A stretch of 64,000 bases of DNA from Paracoccaceae bacterium (GCA_024742405.1 JANSYP010000005.1:124001-188000); one strand, 5' to 3'. Numbered from the stretch's first letter, positions 35,421-45,483 are shown. The notes: a model not told the origin generated them from the letters alone. Numbers and translations are program-made.

Positions 35421-36764
35421 ATGAAGACTCTACGAACCCTGTATAGCTCCGCAGCGCTGGCGAGCCTTGTCGCGACCGGTGCCATCGCGGATGACCACGG
35501 ATGGAGCCTGAAGGAGGCCGCGGCGCCCTATGCCGGCACAACGGTCGATGTCGTTTTCCTCCTGCGCCCCGGCTATGAGGCGATCGAGGCGATGCTGCCC
35601 GCGTTCGAGGAAGAGACCGGCATCAAGATCAACATCATCAAGCACCCCTACGAGAACGCCCTGGGTGAGCAGGTCCGTGACTTCGTGGCCAATGGCGATC
35701 TCGACATTGCGCTGATCGACCTCGTCTGGATCGGGAACTTTGCCGAGAACGACTGGATCATGCCTTTGTCCGAGGTTCAGGAGAAATTCCCGGACATCGT
35801 CGATCCCGACCTCGATATCGATGACTTCTTTCCGCTGGTGCTGAACGCCTTTGGCGGCTGGAACGACACGATCTACGGCCTGCCGTTCGACAACTACTCG
35901 GGCCTGATGTTCTACAACCGCTGCATGTTGGAAGAGGCGGGCTTCGACGGGCCTCCGGAGACCTGGGAAGAACTGAAGGACGTCTATGGCCCGGCGCTGA
36001 CGAAAGACGGCAAATACGCCTTCGCGCTGCAGTCCAAGCGGAATGAGACGCAGTCGGCCGACAGCTTTGCCAGAGTGCTCTGGCCGTTTGGCGGGTCGTT
36101 TCTCGACGACGAATTCCGCTCGAATCTCATGAGTGACGAAAGCCAGGCCGGGCTGCAGTTCCGTCAGGATCTCATGGAGTACATGCCCGACGGCATCGTC
36201 GCCTATGACCACGCCGAGACCGTGAACGGGTTTGCCCAAGGCGACGTGGCGATGATCACGGAATGGTCGGCCTTCTACTCGACCGTTGTCTCGCCCGAAA
36301 CGTCGACCGTGGCCGAATGTGTCGAGATCGCACCGGAGCCGATGGGCCCGGCAGGCCGCAAGCCGGCACTCGGTGGCTTCTCGCTCGCCGTTGCCTCCCA
36401 GGCTGACGACGCAGAGCAGGCCGCGGCCTATCTGTTCATCCAGTGGGCCACATCCAAGGCAAACGCGCGCGAGTACCTGGAACGCGGCGGCGTCCCGGCC
36501 CGTCAGTCCGTCTACACCGAAGATGGCCTGGAGGACTTCAAGTTCGTCCCCGCGCTGGTCGAGAGCTGGCAGGACGGTGTGCCCGAGTTCCGCCCGCGGT
36601 TTGCCGAATGGCCCGAGATCACCGAGATCGTGCAGGAGTGGGGCACCAAGATGATGCTTGGCGAGGTGACCACCGAAGAGGGCGCGGAAGAGATCGGCAC
36701 CCGCATGGAAGAAGTGCTCGATGCGGCCGGCTACTACTCCGGCGAGAAGCCGCTCGCGCAGTAA
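35421..36764 (+). CDS. CUT1-type solute-binding protein
   Basis: A 447-residue periplasmic binding protein with a Sec signal peptide (LYSSAALASLVATGAIA) and the family-1 extracellular binding fold (PAFEEETGIKINIIKHPYEN, then NYSGLMFYNRCMLEEAGFDG). It resembles SmoE/MalE-like polyol binders. It is first in the long catabolic operon, preceded by GAAGGGAGGA. A strong hairpin follows the gene. Confidence 0.9.
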   Translation: MKTLRTLYSSAALASLVATGAIADDHGWSLKEAAAPYAGTTVDVVFLLRPGYEAIEAMLPAFEEETGIKINIIKHPYENALGEQVRDFVANGDLDIALIDLVWIGNFAENDWIMPLSEVQEKFPDIVDPDLDIDDFFPLVLNAFGGWNDTIYGLPFDNYSGLMFYNRCMLEEAGFDGPPETWEELKDVYGPALTKDGKYAFALQSKRNETQSADSFARVLWPFGGSFLDDEFRSNLMSDESQAGLQFRQDLMEYMPDGIVAYDHAETVNGFAQGDVAMITEWSAFYSTVVSPETSTVAECVEIAPEPMGPAGRKPALGGFSLAVASQADDAEQAAAYLFIQWATSKANAREYLERGGVPARQSVYTEDGLEDFKFVPALVESWQDGVPEFRPRFAEWPEITEIVQEWGTKMMLGEVTTEEGAEEIGTRMEEVLDAAGYYSGEKPLAQ

Positions 36765-36785
36765 GCCGTTGCAGGCAGACCTGAA

Positions 36786-36812
36786 CCGGGGGCGCCGGAA
36801 CCGCGCCCCCGG
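36786..36812 (+). other. Intercistronic hairpin after the CUT1 binding protein
   Basis: CCGGGGGCG and CGCCCCCGG form a perfect 9-bp stem around a 9-base loop (CCGGAACCG), 21 bases after the stop codon. There is no T-tract. Such structures often protect the binding-protein message or reduce read-through so that the binding protein is made in excess over the permeases. Confidence 0.6.
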
Positions 36813-36846
36813 ACGCCTCTGACCCAAGAGGCCCGGGAGGACAGAC

Positions 36847-37713
36847 ATGCGCGGCAGAGTTTCCCGCAAAACCATATTCGCGTTCATCGGGCCTGCCGTG
36901 ATCGGGCTGGCAGCCGTCGGCATCGCGCCGCTGCTCTACGCCTTGTGGACGTCGCTGCATTTCTACAACCTGACAAAGCTAAAGCGGGTCGAGTTTATCG
37001 GCCTGGAGAATTACTGGAATGTGCTTACCGACGAAGTGTTCTGGCAGGCGATGGGCCGAACCTTCTTTCTGCTGGGCACCGCGCTTCCGTTGCAGATCGC
37101 CTTCGGGCTTGGCATCGCCCTGGTGCTGCACCAGCCCGGGCTGACCCTGATCAAGACGCTCGCACGGCTCAGCCTCGTTCTGCCGATGGCAACGACCTAT
37201 GCGGTGGTGGGCCTTCTTGGCCAAGTGATGTTCAATCAGAAATTCGGTGTCGTGAACCAGCTTTTGGGTGGGGCCGACATAAACTGGATCGGCGATCCCG
37301 AAAACGCCTTCGCAATGATCATCTTCTGGGATGTCTGGCAGTGGACCCCGTTTGTCGCACTTGTACTGCTCGCCGGTCTCACGATGGTTCCGGGCGAAAT
37401 CGAAGAGGCCGCGCGGCTGGAGACGAAGTCCAAATGGACGATCCTGCGCTATGTGCAGCTGCCCTTTCTACTGCCCGGCCTTGTGGCGGTGCTCATCCTG
37501 CGCACGGCCGATACGCTCAAGCTGTTCGACATGGTGTTTACACTCACGCGGGGGGGACCGGGGGCATCGACGGAGTTCATCTCGCTCATGATCCAGCGCG
37601 TTGGCTTTCGGGGTTTTGACCAGGGGCTGGCCTCGGCGCAGGCGATCATCCTTTTGATCATCACCATCGTGCTGGCACAGATCTACATCCGCGTATTCTA
37701 CAAGGAGGTCTGA
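36847..37713 (+). CDS. CUT1-type ABC permease, MalF-like
   Basis: A 288-residue inner-membrane protein with six helices. The EAA coupling loop is visible as EIEEAARLETKSKWTILRYV. It pairs with the next gene to form the translocation channel. The ATG at 36847 has GGGAGGA ahead. Confidence 0.9.
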   Translation: MRGRVSRKTIFAFIGPAVIGLAAVGIAPLLYALWTSLHFYNLTKLKRVEFIGLENYWNVLTDEVFWQAMGRTFFLLGTALPLQIAFGLGIALVLHQPGLTLIKTLARLSLVLPMATTYAVVGLLGQVMFNQKFGVVNQLLGGADINWIGDPENAFAMIIFWDVWQWTPFVALVLLAGLTMVPGEIEEAARLETKSKWTILRYVQLPFLLPGLVAVLILRTADTLKLFDMVFTLTRGGPGASTEFISLMIQRVGFRGFDQGLASAQAIILLIITIVLAQIYIRVFYKEV

Positions 37714-37716
37714 GCC

Positions 37717-38535
37717 ATAACTTCCCCACGCTCCCTCTGGTCGCAAATCGCGCTGCTGGCCGTGATCATCGCGGTATGTGTGTTTCCGTTCTACTGGATG
37801 GTGACGACGTCGCTCAAAACTCAGCTTGTCGCGCTCGAGGCCCCGCCGGTCTGGATTTTCGAGCCGACGCTGGGCAACTACCGCGAGGCGCTGTTCGAAG
37901 ACGGCGTTTTGAGAACGCTGATCAATTCGTTGATCATTGCCGTGAGCACGACACTGTTGGCGCTGGTGCTCGGTGTTCCGGCCGCGTTTGCGCTCGCCCG
38001 GTTCGAGTTTCGCGGCAAGAAGGACCTCTGGTTCTGGTTCATCACGAACCGCATGATCTCGCCCATCGTGCTGGCGCTGCCCTTCTTTCTGATCGCCAGA
38101 AACCTCGGCATGCTGGACAAGCACATCACGCTGATCCTGATTTATCTGACCTTCAACCTGCCCATCGTGATCTGGATCGTCACCGACCAGTTCCGCGGGA
38201 TCCCCTATGACCTGGACGAAGCCGCGCGGCTGGAGGGTGCGTCCCATTTCACGATCATGCGCAAGATTTGCCTGCCGCTGGCGATGCCCGGCGTGGCCGT
38301 GTCGGCGATCTTCTCGTTCATCTTCTCGTGGAACGAACTGATGTTCGGCCTGATCCTGACGCGGACGGACGCCAAGACCGCCCCTGCCATGGCCGTCAGT
38401 TTCATGGAGGGCTACAACCTCCCCTATGGCAAGATCATGGCCACCTCGACCCTGATCGTGATCCCGGTCCTGATCTTCGCGCTGATCGCGTCAAAGCAGC
38501 TAGTCCGCGGCCTGACCATGGGAGCGGTGAAGTGA
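37717..38535 (+). CDS. CUT1-type ABC permease, MalG-like, with a probable ATA start
   Basis: A 272-residue permease with the EAA loop DLDEAARLEGASHFTIMRKI. The first usable standard start, GTG at 37762, cuts into the first membrane helix (QIALLAVIIAVCVFPFYWM). Fifteen codons earlier an ATA at 37717 stands exactly where a start is expected, with AAGGAGG eight bases upstream and the previous gene's stop between them. The residues after it (TSPRSLWSQIALL) look like a normal N-terminus. Either translation begins at ATA or an original ATG has mutated. Confidence 0.75.
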   Translation: MTSPRSLWSQIALLAVIIAVCVFPFYWMVTTSLKTQLVALEAPPVWIFEPTLGNYREALFEDGVLRTLINSLIIAVSTTLLALVLGVPAAFALARFEFRGKKDLWFWFITNRMISPIVLALPFFLIARNLGMLDKHITLILIYLTFNLPIVIWIVTDQFRGIPYDLDEAARLEGASHFTIMRKICLPLAMPGVAVSAIFSFIFSWNELMFGLILTRTDAKTAPAMAVSFMEGYNLPYGKIMATSTLIVIPVLIFALIASKQLVRGLTMGAVK

Positions 38536-38599
38536 CCAGCCATCCGCATGTCCGGCCCGGTTCCTTGTACCCCGGCTGCGGCCGCCGAGGGGTCTGATC

Positions 38600-39571
38600 G
38601 TGTCGCGCCACATCAAACTGGATCAGATCGATGCGGAGGAGCAGCTGCTGGTGCGCCTGGCCTGGGCCTGCGAGATCGAGGGCATGACCCAGGCCGATGC
38701 GGCTGTGCGCTTTGGCGTGACCCGCCTTCGGGTCAACAAGGCTCTGAATGAGGCGCGACGGCGCGGGATCCTGAGGGTCAGTGTCAACTCCGTATTCTCC
38801 GCGGCGGCAGAGCTTGAATGGGAGCTGGAGCGCCGCTTTCGGTTGCTGCGTTCGGTGGTTGTGCCGTCCCCGGCAGACCAGGCCCCGGTCACGCCCCTCG
38901 TCAGTGCCGGGCTGGGCGCGCATCTGGGTCACATCCTAGCCAATGAGGGCCTGACGAAATTCGGCATGTCCTGGGGCAACACTCTGAATCTCGCGACACG
39001 TTTCATGCAGCCGATCAACCGTCCGGATCTGGAAATCGTCTCGATCATGGGCGGGGTGTCACGCGGCTCGGACGTGAACGGGTACGAGGTCACCACGCGG
39101 CTCGCGGATCTGTGCAACGCCGAGCACAGCTTCTTCACCGCGCCGCTCTATGCCAGCAGTCCCGAAAGCCAGGCACTGTTTCTGGAGCAGGATGTGATCC
39201 GCGAGATGCTGGAGAAAATCCGCTCCTGCGGTGCGATCGCGCTTGCGACCGGAGATCTGGAAAGCTCGCTGCTCGTGCGCGACGCGCTGCCGCGCGACGT
39301 GGACCGGGTCGATCTCATCGCCAAGGGTGGGGTCGGTGACATCACGGGTCATATCCTCGACGCGCAGGGCGAGTTGATCGAGCACGATATCAATCGCCGG
39401 GTGATCGGCGTGTCGCTGGACGACATGACCAAGATCGACAACGTGATCCTGGCGGCCGGCGGCCTGCACAAGGTGCCGATCCTTGCGGCAGCCCTGCGGC
39501 GCGGCTTCGTCGACACGCTTGTCACCGATGAGAACACGGCCGTCGCGCTCCTGAAGTATGTGGATGCCTGA
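38600..39571 (+). CDS. SorC/DeoR-type sugar-binding regulator
   Basis: A 323-residue regulator. An N-terminal HTH (LVRLAWACEIEGMTQADAAV, then FGVTRLRVNKALNEARRRGI) precedes a SugarBind/SorC effector domain with SIMGGVSRGSDVNGYEVTTR and GGVGDITGHILDAQGELIEH. It should respond to a phosphorylated or free sugar of this pathway and control the operon it sits in. The start is GTG with GAGGGG upstream. Confidence 0.9.
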   Translation: MSRHIKLDQIDAEEQLLVRLAWACEIEGMTQADAAVRFGVTRLRVNKALNEARRRGILRVSVNSVFSAAAELEWELERRFRLLRSVVVPSPADQAPVTPLVSAGLGAHLGHILANEGLTKFGMSWGNTLNLATRFMQPINRPDLEIVSIMGGVSRGSDVNGYEVTTRLADLCNAEHSFFTAPLYASSPESQALFLEQDVIREMLEKIRSCGAIALATGDLESSLLVRDALPRDVDRVDLIAKGGVGDITGHILDAQGELIEHDINRRVIGVSLDDMTKIDNVILAAGGLHKVPILAAALRRGFVDTLVTDENTAVALLKYVDA

Positions 39572-39594
39572 TGCGCATGGGGGGAGGATAGAGA

Positions 39595-40638
39595 ATGGCC
39601 AAAGCACTCGTTCTGGAAGAGGCGCGCAGTTTGTCTTTGCGCGATATTGACCTGGCGGACGACCTGGGGGCGGAGGATGTGCGCATCGCCATCGACACGG
39701 TGGGGATCTGCGGCAGCGACGTGCATTACTACACCCATGGCAAGATCGGCCCGTTCGTCGTGAACGCGCCGATGGTCCTGGGCCATGAGGCCTCCGGCGT
39801 CGTGTCCGAGATCGGTCCCGAGGTGACCGGTCTCACCGTGGGCGACCGGGTCTGCATGGAACCCGGCATCCCCAACACGCGGTCCAAGGCGTCGAAGTTG
39901 GGGGTCTACAATGTGGACCCGTCGGTGCGGTTCTGGGCCACGCCCCCGGTCCATGGCTGCCTGACGCCGTCGGTCGTGCATCCCGCGGCCTTCACATTCA
40001 AACTGCCCGACCATGTCAGCTTTGCCGAGGGCGCCATGGTCGAACCCTTCGCCATCGGCATGCAGGCCGCAGCCCGCGCGCGGATCAAGCCGGGCGATGT
40101 TGCGCTCGTGACCGGCGCCGGCCCGATCGGGATCATGGTCGCGCTGGCGGCTTTGGCGGGCGGCTGCGCCAAAGTCTACATCGCGGACCTCGTCGAAGAC
40201 AAACTCGCCGTCGCCGCGCGCTATGACAATATCGAGCCGATCCTGATCCCCCGCGATGACGCTGCAAGCGTCCTGCGGGACGCAACCGAAGGGTGGGGCG
40301 CCGATGTCGTCTTCGAGTGCGCCGGGGCGGCGGCGTCCATCCGGACCGCGCTTGAGGCCGTGGCCCCGGCGGGATGTGTTGTCTGGGTCGGGATGCCGGT
40401 CGACCCTGTGCCCGTCGACATCGTCCTGGCGCAGTCGAAGGAAATCCGGATGGAGACCGTCTTTCGCTATGCCAACATGTATGACAGGGCCATTGCGCTC
40501 ATCGCATCGGGCAAGGTGGACCTGAAACCGCTGATCTCGGAAACCTTCGCGTTCGCAGACAGCATCGCCGCCTTTGACCGCGCGGTGGAGGCCCGGCCCA
40601 CGGACGTGAAGATCCAGATCAAACTGGAGCATGCATGA
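39595..40638 (+). CDS. Zinc-dependent xylitol/sorbitol-type dehydrogenase
   Basis: A 347-residue medium-chain dehydrogenase. Catalytic-zinc residues are in [13 protein letters not shown] and GHEASGVV; the NAD motif is [10 protein letters not shown]. The structural-zinc loop lacks the four-cysteine cluster ([10 protein letters not shown] region), as in many sorbitol dehydrogenases. It oxidises polyols such as xylitol or sorbitol to ketoses. It overlaps the next gene by an ATGA. Confidence 0.88.
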   Translation: MAKALVLEEARSLSLRDIDLADDLGAEDVRIAIDTVGICGSDVHYYTHGKIGPFVVNAPMVLGHEASGVVSEIGPEVTGLTVGDRVCMEPGIPNTRSKASKLGVYNVDPSVRFWATPPVHGCLTPSVVHPAAFTFKLPDHVSFAEGAMVEPFAIGMQAAARARIKPGDVALVTGAGPIGIMVALAALAGGCAKVYIADLVEDKLAVAARYDNIEPILIPRDDAASVLRDATEGWGADVVFECAGAAASIRTALEAVAPAGCVVWVGMPVDPVPVDIVLAQSKEIRMETVFRYANMYDRAIALIASGKVDLKPLISETFAFADSIAAFDRAVEARPTDVKIQIKLEHA

Positions 40639-41201
40639 CCCTGGCCCTGGACAAGCTCGCCGATCAGGTGCTTGGCGAACTGCGCCCGGGCCTCTCGGCG
40701 GATGTCCTGGCACAGATCGCGCCGTTGTCGGAGGCGATCACTGGCGCCCGCCGGATCCTGTGCTACGGCGTCGGTCGCGAGGGGCTGATGATGCGCGCTC
40801 TGGCCATGCGGCTCTTTCACCTTGGATGCGATGCCCATGTGGTCGGGGACATGACCGCCCCGCCCGTGGGTGATGGCGACGTTCTGTTCGTGAGCGCGGG
40901 ACCGGGGCAGTTTTCGACCGTGGCCGCACTGGCCGACATTGCCCGGCGCAGCGGTGCCCGGGTGATCTGCATCACCGCCGAACCGGACGGCGCGGTGCCC
41001 CGGGCCGCCGATCTGACCGTCCACCTTCCGGCGCAGACCATGGCCGCCGATCAGGGGGGTGCTGCGACCTCCGTTCTTCCGATGGGCTCGCTCTATGAGG
41101 CCCTCATGTTTCTCTTCTTCGAGATTCTGGTTCTCGATCTGCGCGACCGCATGGATGTCTCGCCCGAGGCGATGCGCGCCAACCACACGAATCTGGAGTA
41201 G
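40635..41201 (+). CDS. SIS-domain isomerase, 6-phospho-3-hexuloisomerase-like
   Basis: A 188-residue SIS-domain protein. The glycine-rich phosphosugar loop is [20 protein letters not shown], followed by [20 protein letters not shown]; the C-terminus [13 protein letters not shown] matches the HxlB type, which interconverts hex-3-ulose 6-phosphate and fructose 6-phosphate. No hexulose-phosphate synthase is nearby, so its true substrate may differ. It starts inside the end of the dehydrogenase gene. Confidence 0.8.
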   Translation: MTLALDKLADQVLGELRPGLSADVLAQIAPLSEAITGARRILCYGVGREGLMMRALAMRLFHLGCDAHVVGDMTAPPVGDGDVLFVSAGPGQFSTVAALADIARRSGARVICITAEPDGAVPRAADLTVHLPAQTMAADQGGAATSVLPMGSLYEALMFLFFEILVLDLRDRMDVSPEAMRANHTNLE

Positions 41202-41204
41202 CCG

Positions 41205-41972
41205 GTGGCTTGGCAGGATCGTTTCAGCCTCGCGGGCAGAACCGCGCTGATCACCGGGGCATCCTCGGGCATCGGCACAGCGATTGCCGAGGTCTTTGCC
41301 GATGCCGGCGCCGATATCGCGGGCCATGGCCGGGATGTTGAGCGCCTCGCGGCCCTGGGCGAGAAGGTGACCGCCGCAGGCCGCCGCTTCGCCGCCGTGA
41401 CAGGCGATCTGGCAGACAGCGCCGAGACCGAGGCCGTCGCGGCCCAAGCCGTGGATGCACTCGGTGAGATCGACATTCTGGTGAACTCCGCCGGGATCGC
41501 CGTGACAGGTCCGACCGTGGATTTCTCCCTTGCTGACTGGCAGCGGACCCTGGCCGTCAACCTGACGGCACCCTTCATCCTCGCAAAAGCGCTCTTGCCC
41601 GCAATGATGGCTCGCGAGCGGGGCAAGATCATCAACATCTCGTCCCAGACCGGGGTGATCGCGCTGGCAGACCACGCCGCCTATGCGACCTCCAAGGGCG
41701 GGCTGAACGCGCTGACCAAGTCCCTGATGACCGAGGCCGCGCCCCACAATGTACAGGTCAACGCCATCTGCCCGACAGTCGTACTGACCGAAATGGGACA
41801 GGAGCTGTGGTCTGCCCCCGAAAAGAAAGACCCGTTTATCGCGCGCACGCCCCTTGGCCGCTTCGGCGAACCGGTCGAGATCGCGGATATGGCGCTTTAC
41901 CTGGCCTCGCCGGCCTCGGACCTTGTGAACGGTGCGGTGATGATGATCGAAGGGGGATATTCCAGCATATGA
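41205..41972 (+). CDS. SDR dehydrogenase, gluconate-5-dehydrogenase-like
   Basis: A 255-residue SDR with intact catalytic residues: TGASSGIGTAIAEV for the cofactor, NSAGIA, INISSQTG for Ser, and YATSKGG for Tyr-x3-Lys. It resembles the gluconate 5-dehydrogenase/IdnO subgroup. The start is GTG. It should reduce or oxidise a ketose or polyol in the island. The next gene begins within its stop codon. Confidence 0.88.
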   Translation: MAWQDRFSLAGRTALITGASSGIGTAIAEVFADAGADIAGHGRDVERLAALGEKVTAAGRRFAAVTGDLADSAETEAVAAQAVDALGEIDILVNSAGIAVTGPTVDFSLADWQRTLAVNLTAPFILAKALLPAMMARERGKIINISSQTGVIALADHAAYATSKGGLNALTKSLMTEAAPHNVQVNAICPTVVLTEMGQELWSAPEKKDPFIARTPLGRFGEPVEIADMALYLASPASDLVNGAVMMIEGGYSSI

Positions 41973-42817
41973 AGGGTTTTGGCGTACATACGAGCATGTG
42001 GACGATGTCCTGGGATGCCGAGGGCGCGGCGCGCGCCATCGCCGCCGCCCAGGCCAGCGGGATGGACTTTATCGAGATTGCCTTGCTGGACCCCGCCTCC
42101 ACCGATGCGGCGCTCGGGCGCAGGCTGCTGGAACAGGCGGCACTGCCCGCGGTTTGCTCGCTGGGCCTTCCGGAGCCGGTATGGGCGTCCACCAACCCCG
42201 AGGGCGCCGTGGATTTTCTCACGCTGGCCATCGAGAAAGCCGCAGGGCTTGGTGCCGAAGCGCTGACCGGCGTCACTTATGGCGGCATCGGCGAACGCAG
42301 CGGCCTGCCACCGACGGAGGCAGAGCTGGACAATGTCGCCCGTGCGCTCGAGGCCGCCGCAAAGGTCGCGCAACGACACGGCCTCGCCTTCGGGATCGAG
42401 CCGGTCAATCGCTACGAAACCCACCTGATCAATACGGCGGCCCAGGGCGTGGCGATGATCGAGCGCGTCGGCGCGGGCAACATGTTCCTGCATCTCGATA
42501 CCTACCACATGAACATCGAAGAAAAGGGGGCGGGCAACGGCATCCTGCATGGCCGAGAGCACCTGCGCTACATCCACCTGTCGGAATCCGACCGAGGCAC
42601 CCCCGGCGCGGGCACCTGCGACTGGGACGAGATTTTCGCGACCCTCGCCGCGATCGACTTCGACGGCGGGCTGGCGATGGAGAGCTTCATCAACATGCCG
42701 CCCGAGATCGCCTACGGATTGTCGGTCTGGCGCCCCGTGGCGGACAGCGCCGAAGCGGTGATCGGTCAGGGCTTGCCCTTCCTCAAGGGCAAGGCCGCGC
42801 AGTACGGTTTGATCTAG
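41969..42817 (+). CDS. TIM-barrel sugar epimerase, ketose 3-epimerase-like
   Basis: A 282-residue AP-endonuclease-2-fold protein. Metal ligands are in [13 protein letters not shown] (Glu), [14 protein letters not shown] (Asp, His), [10 protein letters not shown] (His) and GGLAMESF (Glu). This pattern is that of D-tagatose/D-psicose 3-epimerases, which also act on pentuloses. The ATG at 41969 overlaps the SDR stop as ATGA. In this setting it may interconvert ribulose and xylulose. Confidence 0.85.
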   Translation: MKGFGVHTSMWTMSWDAEGAARAIAAAQASGMDFIEIALLDPASTDAALGRRLLEQAALPAVCSLGLPEPVWASTNPEGAVDFLTLAIEKAAGLGAEALTGVTYGGIGERSGLPPTEAELDNVARALEAAAKVAQRHGLAFGIEPVNRYETHLINTAAQGVAMIERVGAGNMFLHLDTYHMNIEEKGAGNGILHGREHLRYIHLSESDRGTPGAGTCDWDEIFATLAAIDFDGGLAMESFINMPPEIAYGLSVWRPVADSAEAVIGQGLPFLKGKAAQYGLI

Positions 42818-42830
42818 GGGGGCGGGAGAC

Positions 42831-43556
42831 ATGTCGGATCTATCGGGCAAAGTCGTGGCGATTACCGGCGCCGCGTCGGGCATCGGTCTCGCCTGCGCAC
42901 GCGCGGCTATCGCGGCCGGCGCGACCGTGGCGCTGGTGGACCGGGATGCGGCCGCGCTCGACAAGGTCTGCGCGGAACTGGGAGAGCCCGCGATCCCCGT
43001 CGTCACCGACCTCCTCGACAAGCAGAGCGTCGCAGAGATGTTGCCGCAGATCCTCGATCGCGCAGGTCGCCTCGATGTGTTCCACGCCAATGCGGGCACC
43101 TATGTGGGGGGCGATGTGCTGGACGCTGACCCGGATGCCTGGGATCTGGTGCTGAACCTCAACGTCAACGCGGCCTTCCGGTCGGTGCACGCCGTATTGC
43201 CGCATCTGGCCAAGCAGGGTTCGGGCGACGTGATCCTGACGAGCTCCGTCGCCGGCGTGATCCCCGTGGTGTGGGAGCCGATCTACACCGCCTCCAAACA
43301 CGCGGTGCAGGCATTCACCCACACCGTGCGGCGGCAGGTTGCCAAACACGGCGTCCGTGTGGGCGCGATCCTGCCCGGCCCGGTCGTCACCGCCCTGCTC
43401 GATGACTGGCCCAAGGCGAAACTGGACCAGGCCCTGGCCGAGGGGAGCCTGATGCAGCCCAAGGAGGTCGCCGATTGCGTGATCTTCATGCTGACGCGGC
43501 CGTCCAATGTCACGATCCGCGATCTGGTGCTGCTGCCGAACGCGGTGGATCTCTGA
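42831..43556 (+). CDS. Ribitol 2-dehydrogenase-like SDR
   Basis: A 241-residue [35 protein letters not shown] (Ser) and YTASKHAVQ (Tyr, Lys) are intact. The stretch [20 protein letters not shown] and the C-terminal [17 protein letters not shown] closely follow ribitol 2-dehydrogenase. It would oxidise ribitol to D-ribulose with NAD. The ATG follows GGGAGAC. Confidence 0.88.
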   Translation: MSDLSGKVVAITGAASGIGLACARAAIAAGATVALVDRDAAALDKVCAELGEPAIPVVTDLLDKQSVAEMLPQILDRAGRLDVFHANAGTYVGGDVLDADPDAWDLVLNLNVNAAFRSVHAVLPHLAKQGSGDVILTSSVAGVIPVVWEPIYTASKHAVQAFTHTVRRQVAKHGVRVGAILPGPVVTALLDDWPKAKLDQALAEGSLMQPKEVADCVIFMLTRPSNVTIRDLVLLPNAVDL

Positions 43557-45185
43557 ATGGCCGGCTGCTTCATCGGCGTCGATGTCGGCACGGGCAGCGC
43601 CCGGGCGGGCGTGTTTGACGGTGCAGGCATGCTTTTGGCCAGCCACAAACAGGATATCCGGATGTGGCGCGACGCCGGCCATATCGCCGAACAGTCTTCG
43701 AGCGACATCTGGCAGGCGGTCTGCGCCTCGGTGCGCGCCGCCGTTGCGCGTGCCGCGATCCCTGCAAGCGACGTCCGCGGTATCGGCTTTGATGCGGCCT
43801 GCTCGATGGTCGTGCTGGACCGGGATATGCAGCCACTCAGCATCAGCGCGTCCGGCGACGCACAGCGCAACGTCATCGTCTGGATGGACCACCGCGCCAA
43901 GGTTCAGGCCGACCGGATCAACGCCCAGGGCCACGCGGTGCTCGATTTCGTGGGCGGGCGTATCTCGCCCGAGATGCAGACGCCTAAGCTTCTCTGGATC
44001 AAGGAGAATATGCCCGCCACGTTCGCCGCGGCGGGACAGTTCTTTGACCTGCCGGACTTCCTGACCTACGCGGCGACGGGATCGCTGACGCGCTCTGCCT
44101 GTACGGTGACCTGCAAGTGGACCTACCTGGCCCACGAGGACAGGTGGGACGAAAGCTACTTTCGTGAGATCGGCCTCCCAGAGCTTCCGGCAGAGGGTTT
44201 CGCCCGTATCGGGCAAGAGATCGTCCCGCCCGGCACAGCGCTGGCACAAGGCCTTTCGGAAGAGGCCGCTGACGGAATGGGCCTCGCCCCCGGAACACCC
44301 GTTAGCGCCGGTTTGATCGATGCCCACGCGGGCGGCATCGGCACTGTCGGCGCAGACCCGGACACCGGGGCCGAAGCGAACATGGCCTATGTCTTCGGTA
44401 CGTCCGCCTGCACGATGGCGACCTCGGCCAAGGCACAAAAGGTCCCCGGCGTCTGGGGTCCCTACTATTCCGCCATGGTACCGGGCATGTGGCTTTCCGA
44501 AGGCGGACAGTCGGCGGCCGGAGAAGCCATCGCGCATCTCGTCACCAACCACCCCGCAAGCGCCGAGGCATCGGCCAACGCAGAACGCGCGGGGCTTTCG
44601 CTGCAAGCGTATCTTCTTGGCGAGGTGGAACAGCGTTTGCCGGACATCAGTGATGCCGTGGCGCTCGCCGGCCCGCGCATTATTGTGCCCGATTTTCTCG
44701 GCAACAGGGCGCCCCATGCAGATCCGAATGCGACCGCCGTCATCTCCGGCCTCACGCTCGCCAAGGATCTGGACGATCTGCTGGCAACCTATGTGGCCGC
44801 GGTCCTTGGGGTCGGGTATGGCCTGCGCCAGATCATGGACACTCAGAAAGGGCACGGCGTGCGCCCGTCCGCGATCGTTATCAGCGGAGGCGCGGGCGAA
44901 AGCGCGTCAATCAAGCAGCTCTTGGCAGATGCAAGCGGGTACCCTGTCTTGGCAACCAGCTCCCCCGAACCGGTTCTGCTCGGCGCGGCCATGCTGGGCG
45001 CAGTGGCCTCGGGGGCACAGCCAACCCTGACCAAGGCGATGGTCGCGATGTCCTCGGTCGAAAGCCGATGTGATCCTGCCGCCGGAACGAGGACTCAACA
45101 AATCCACGAAGCCCGGTTTTCTGCGTTCGAGGCGCTTCAGCAGGTCGACCGGAGATTGCGGGACAGACTCGCACACCTTGTTTGA
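43557..45185 (+). CDS. FGGY-family pentulose kinase (D-ribulokinase-like)
   Basis: A 542-residue FGGY carbohydrate kinase. Phosphate loop GVDVGTGSARAGVFD, catalytic-site segment IVWMDHRA, a second phosphate loop AYVFGTSAC and the adenosine motif ISGGAGESASIKQLLADA are present. The long form and the CMVVLDRDM/VIVWMDHRA context match the ribulokinase branch (D-ribulose to D-ribulose 5-phosphate), agreeing with the ribitol dehydrogenase 1 base upstream. The start ATG directly abuts that gene's TGA. Confidence 0.9.
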   Translation: MAGCFIGVDVGTGSARAGVFDGAGMLLASHKQDIRMWRDAGHIAEQSSSDIWQAVCASVRAAVARAAIPASDVRGIGFDAACSMVVLDRDMQPLSISASGDAQRNVIVWMDHRAKVQADRINAQGHAVLDFVGGRISPEMQTPKLLWIKENMPATFAAAGQFFDLPDFLTYAATGSLTRSACTVTCKWTYLAHEDRWDESYFREIGLPELPAEGFARIGQEIVPPGTALAQGLSEEAADGMGLAPGTPVSAGLIDAHAGGIGTVGADPDTGAEANMAYVFGTSACTMATSAKAQKVPGVWGPYYSAMVPGMWLSEGGQSAAGEAIAHLVTNHPASAEASANAERAGLSLQAYLLGEVEQRLPDISDAVALAGPRIIVPDFLGNRAPHADPNATAVISGLTLAKDLDDLLATYVAAVLGVGYGLRQIMDTQKGHGVRPSAIVISGGAGESASIKQLLADASGYPVLATSSPEPVLLGAAMLGAVASGAQPTLTKAMVAMSSVESRCDPAAGTRTQQIHEARFSAFEALQQVDRRLRDRLAHLV

Positions 45186-45468
45186 TGACAGAGAGCAGCG
45201 CGGGTGGTGGTACCAGAGCCTCCGACCTCTGGATGCAAATCCATGCAGAGATGTCCGGGCTTCCGATCCGTATCCCGGCGTCGGCCGGTCTGCCGCTCTC
45301 GCCGCCCATGGCCCGGAACACAACGCAAAGATCGACGACGGCATTGCCAGCATCGTGCGCCCCGGTTGACTGATCGAACCGATCCCCGTCAATGTTGCCG
45401 CCTTTGATGCACTTATCGAGAAGTCTTCGGCGCTATACCCGGCGGCCAAGAACGTGCTGTCACGCTAG
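45186..45468 (+). pseudogene. C-terminal wreck of a second FGGY kinase
   Basis: Translation in pieces gives GGGTRASDLWMQIHAEMSG, then in a shifted frame AALAAHGPEHNAKIDDGIAS, an in-frame TGA after IVRPG, and finally LIEPIPVNVAAFDALIEK to YPAAKNVLSR and a stop at 45466-45468. This is the C-terminal adenosine-binding third of an FGGY kinase, distinct from the intact kinase just upstream. A frameshift and a stop prove it is dead. It points to deletion of a former second kinase gene. Confidence 0.8.
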
Positions 45469-45483
45469 GGAGGAAGGATCGAC

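Noticed and set aside
42840-44855. 671-codon open frame on the minus strand opposite the ribitol dehydrogenase and FGGY kinase genes
   Set aside because: It spans two well-supported genes with intact catalytic motifs and carries none itself.
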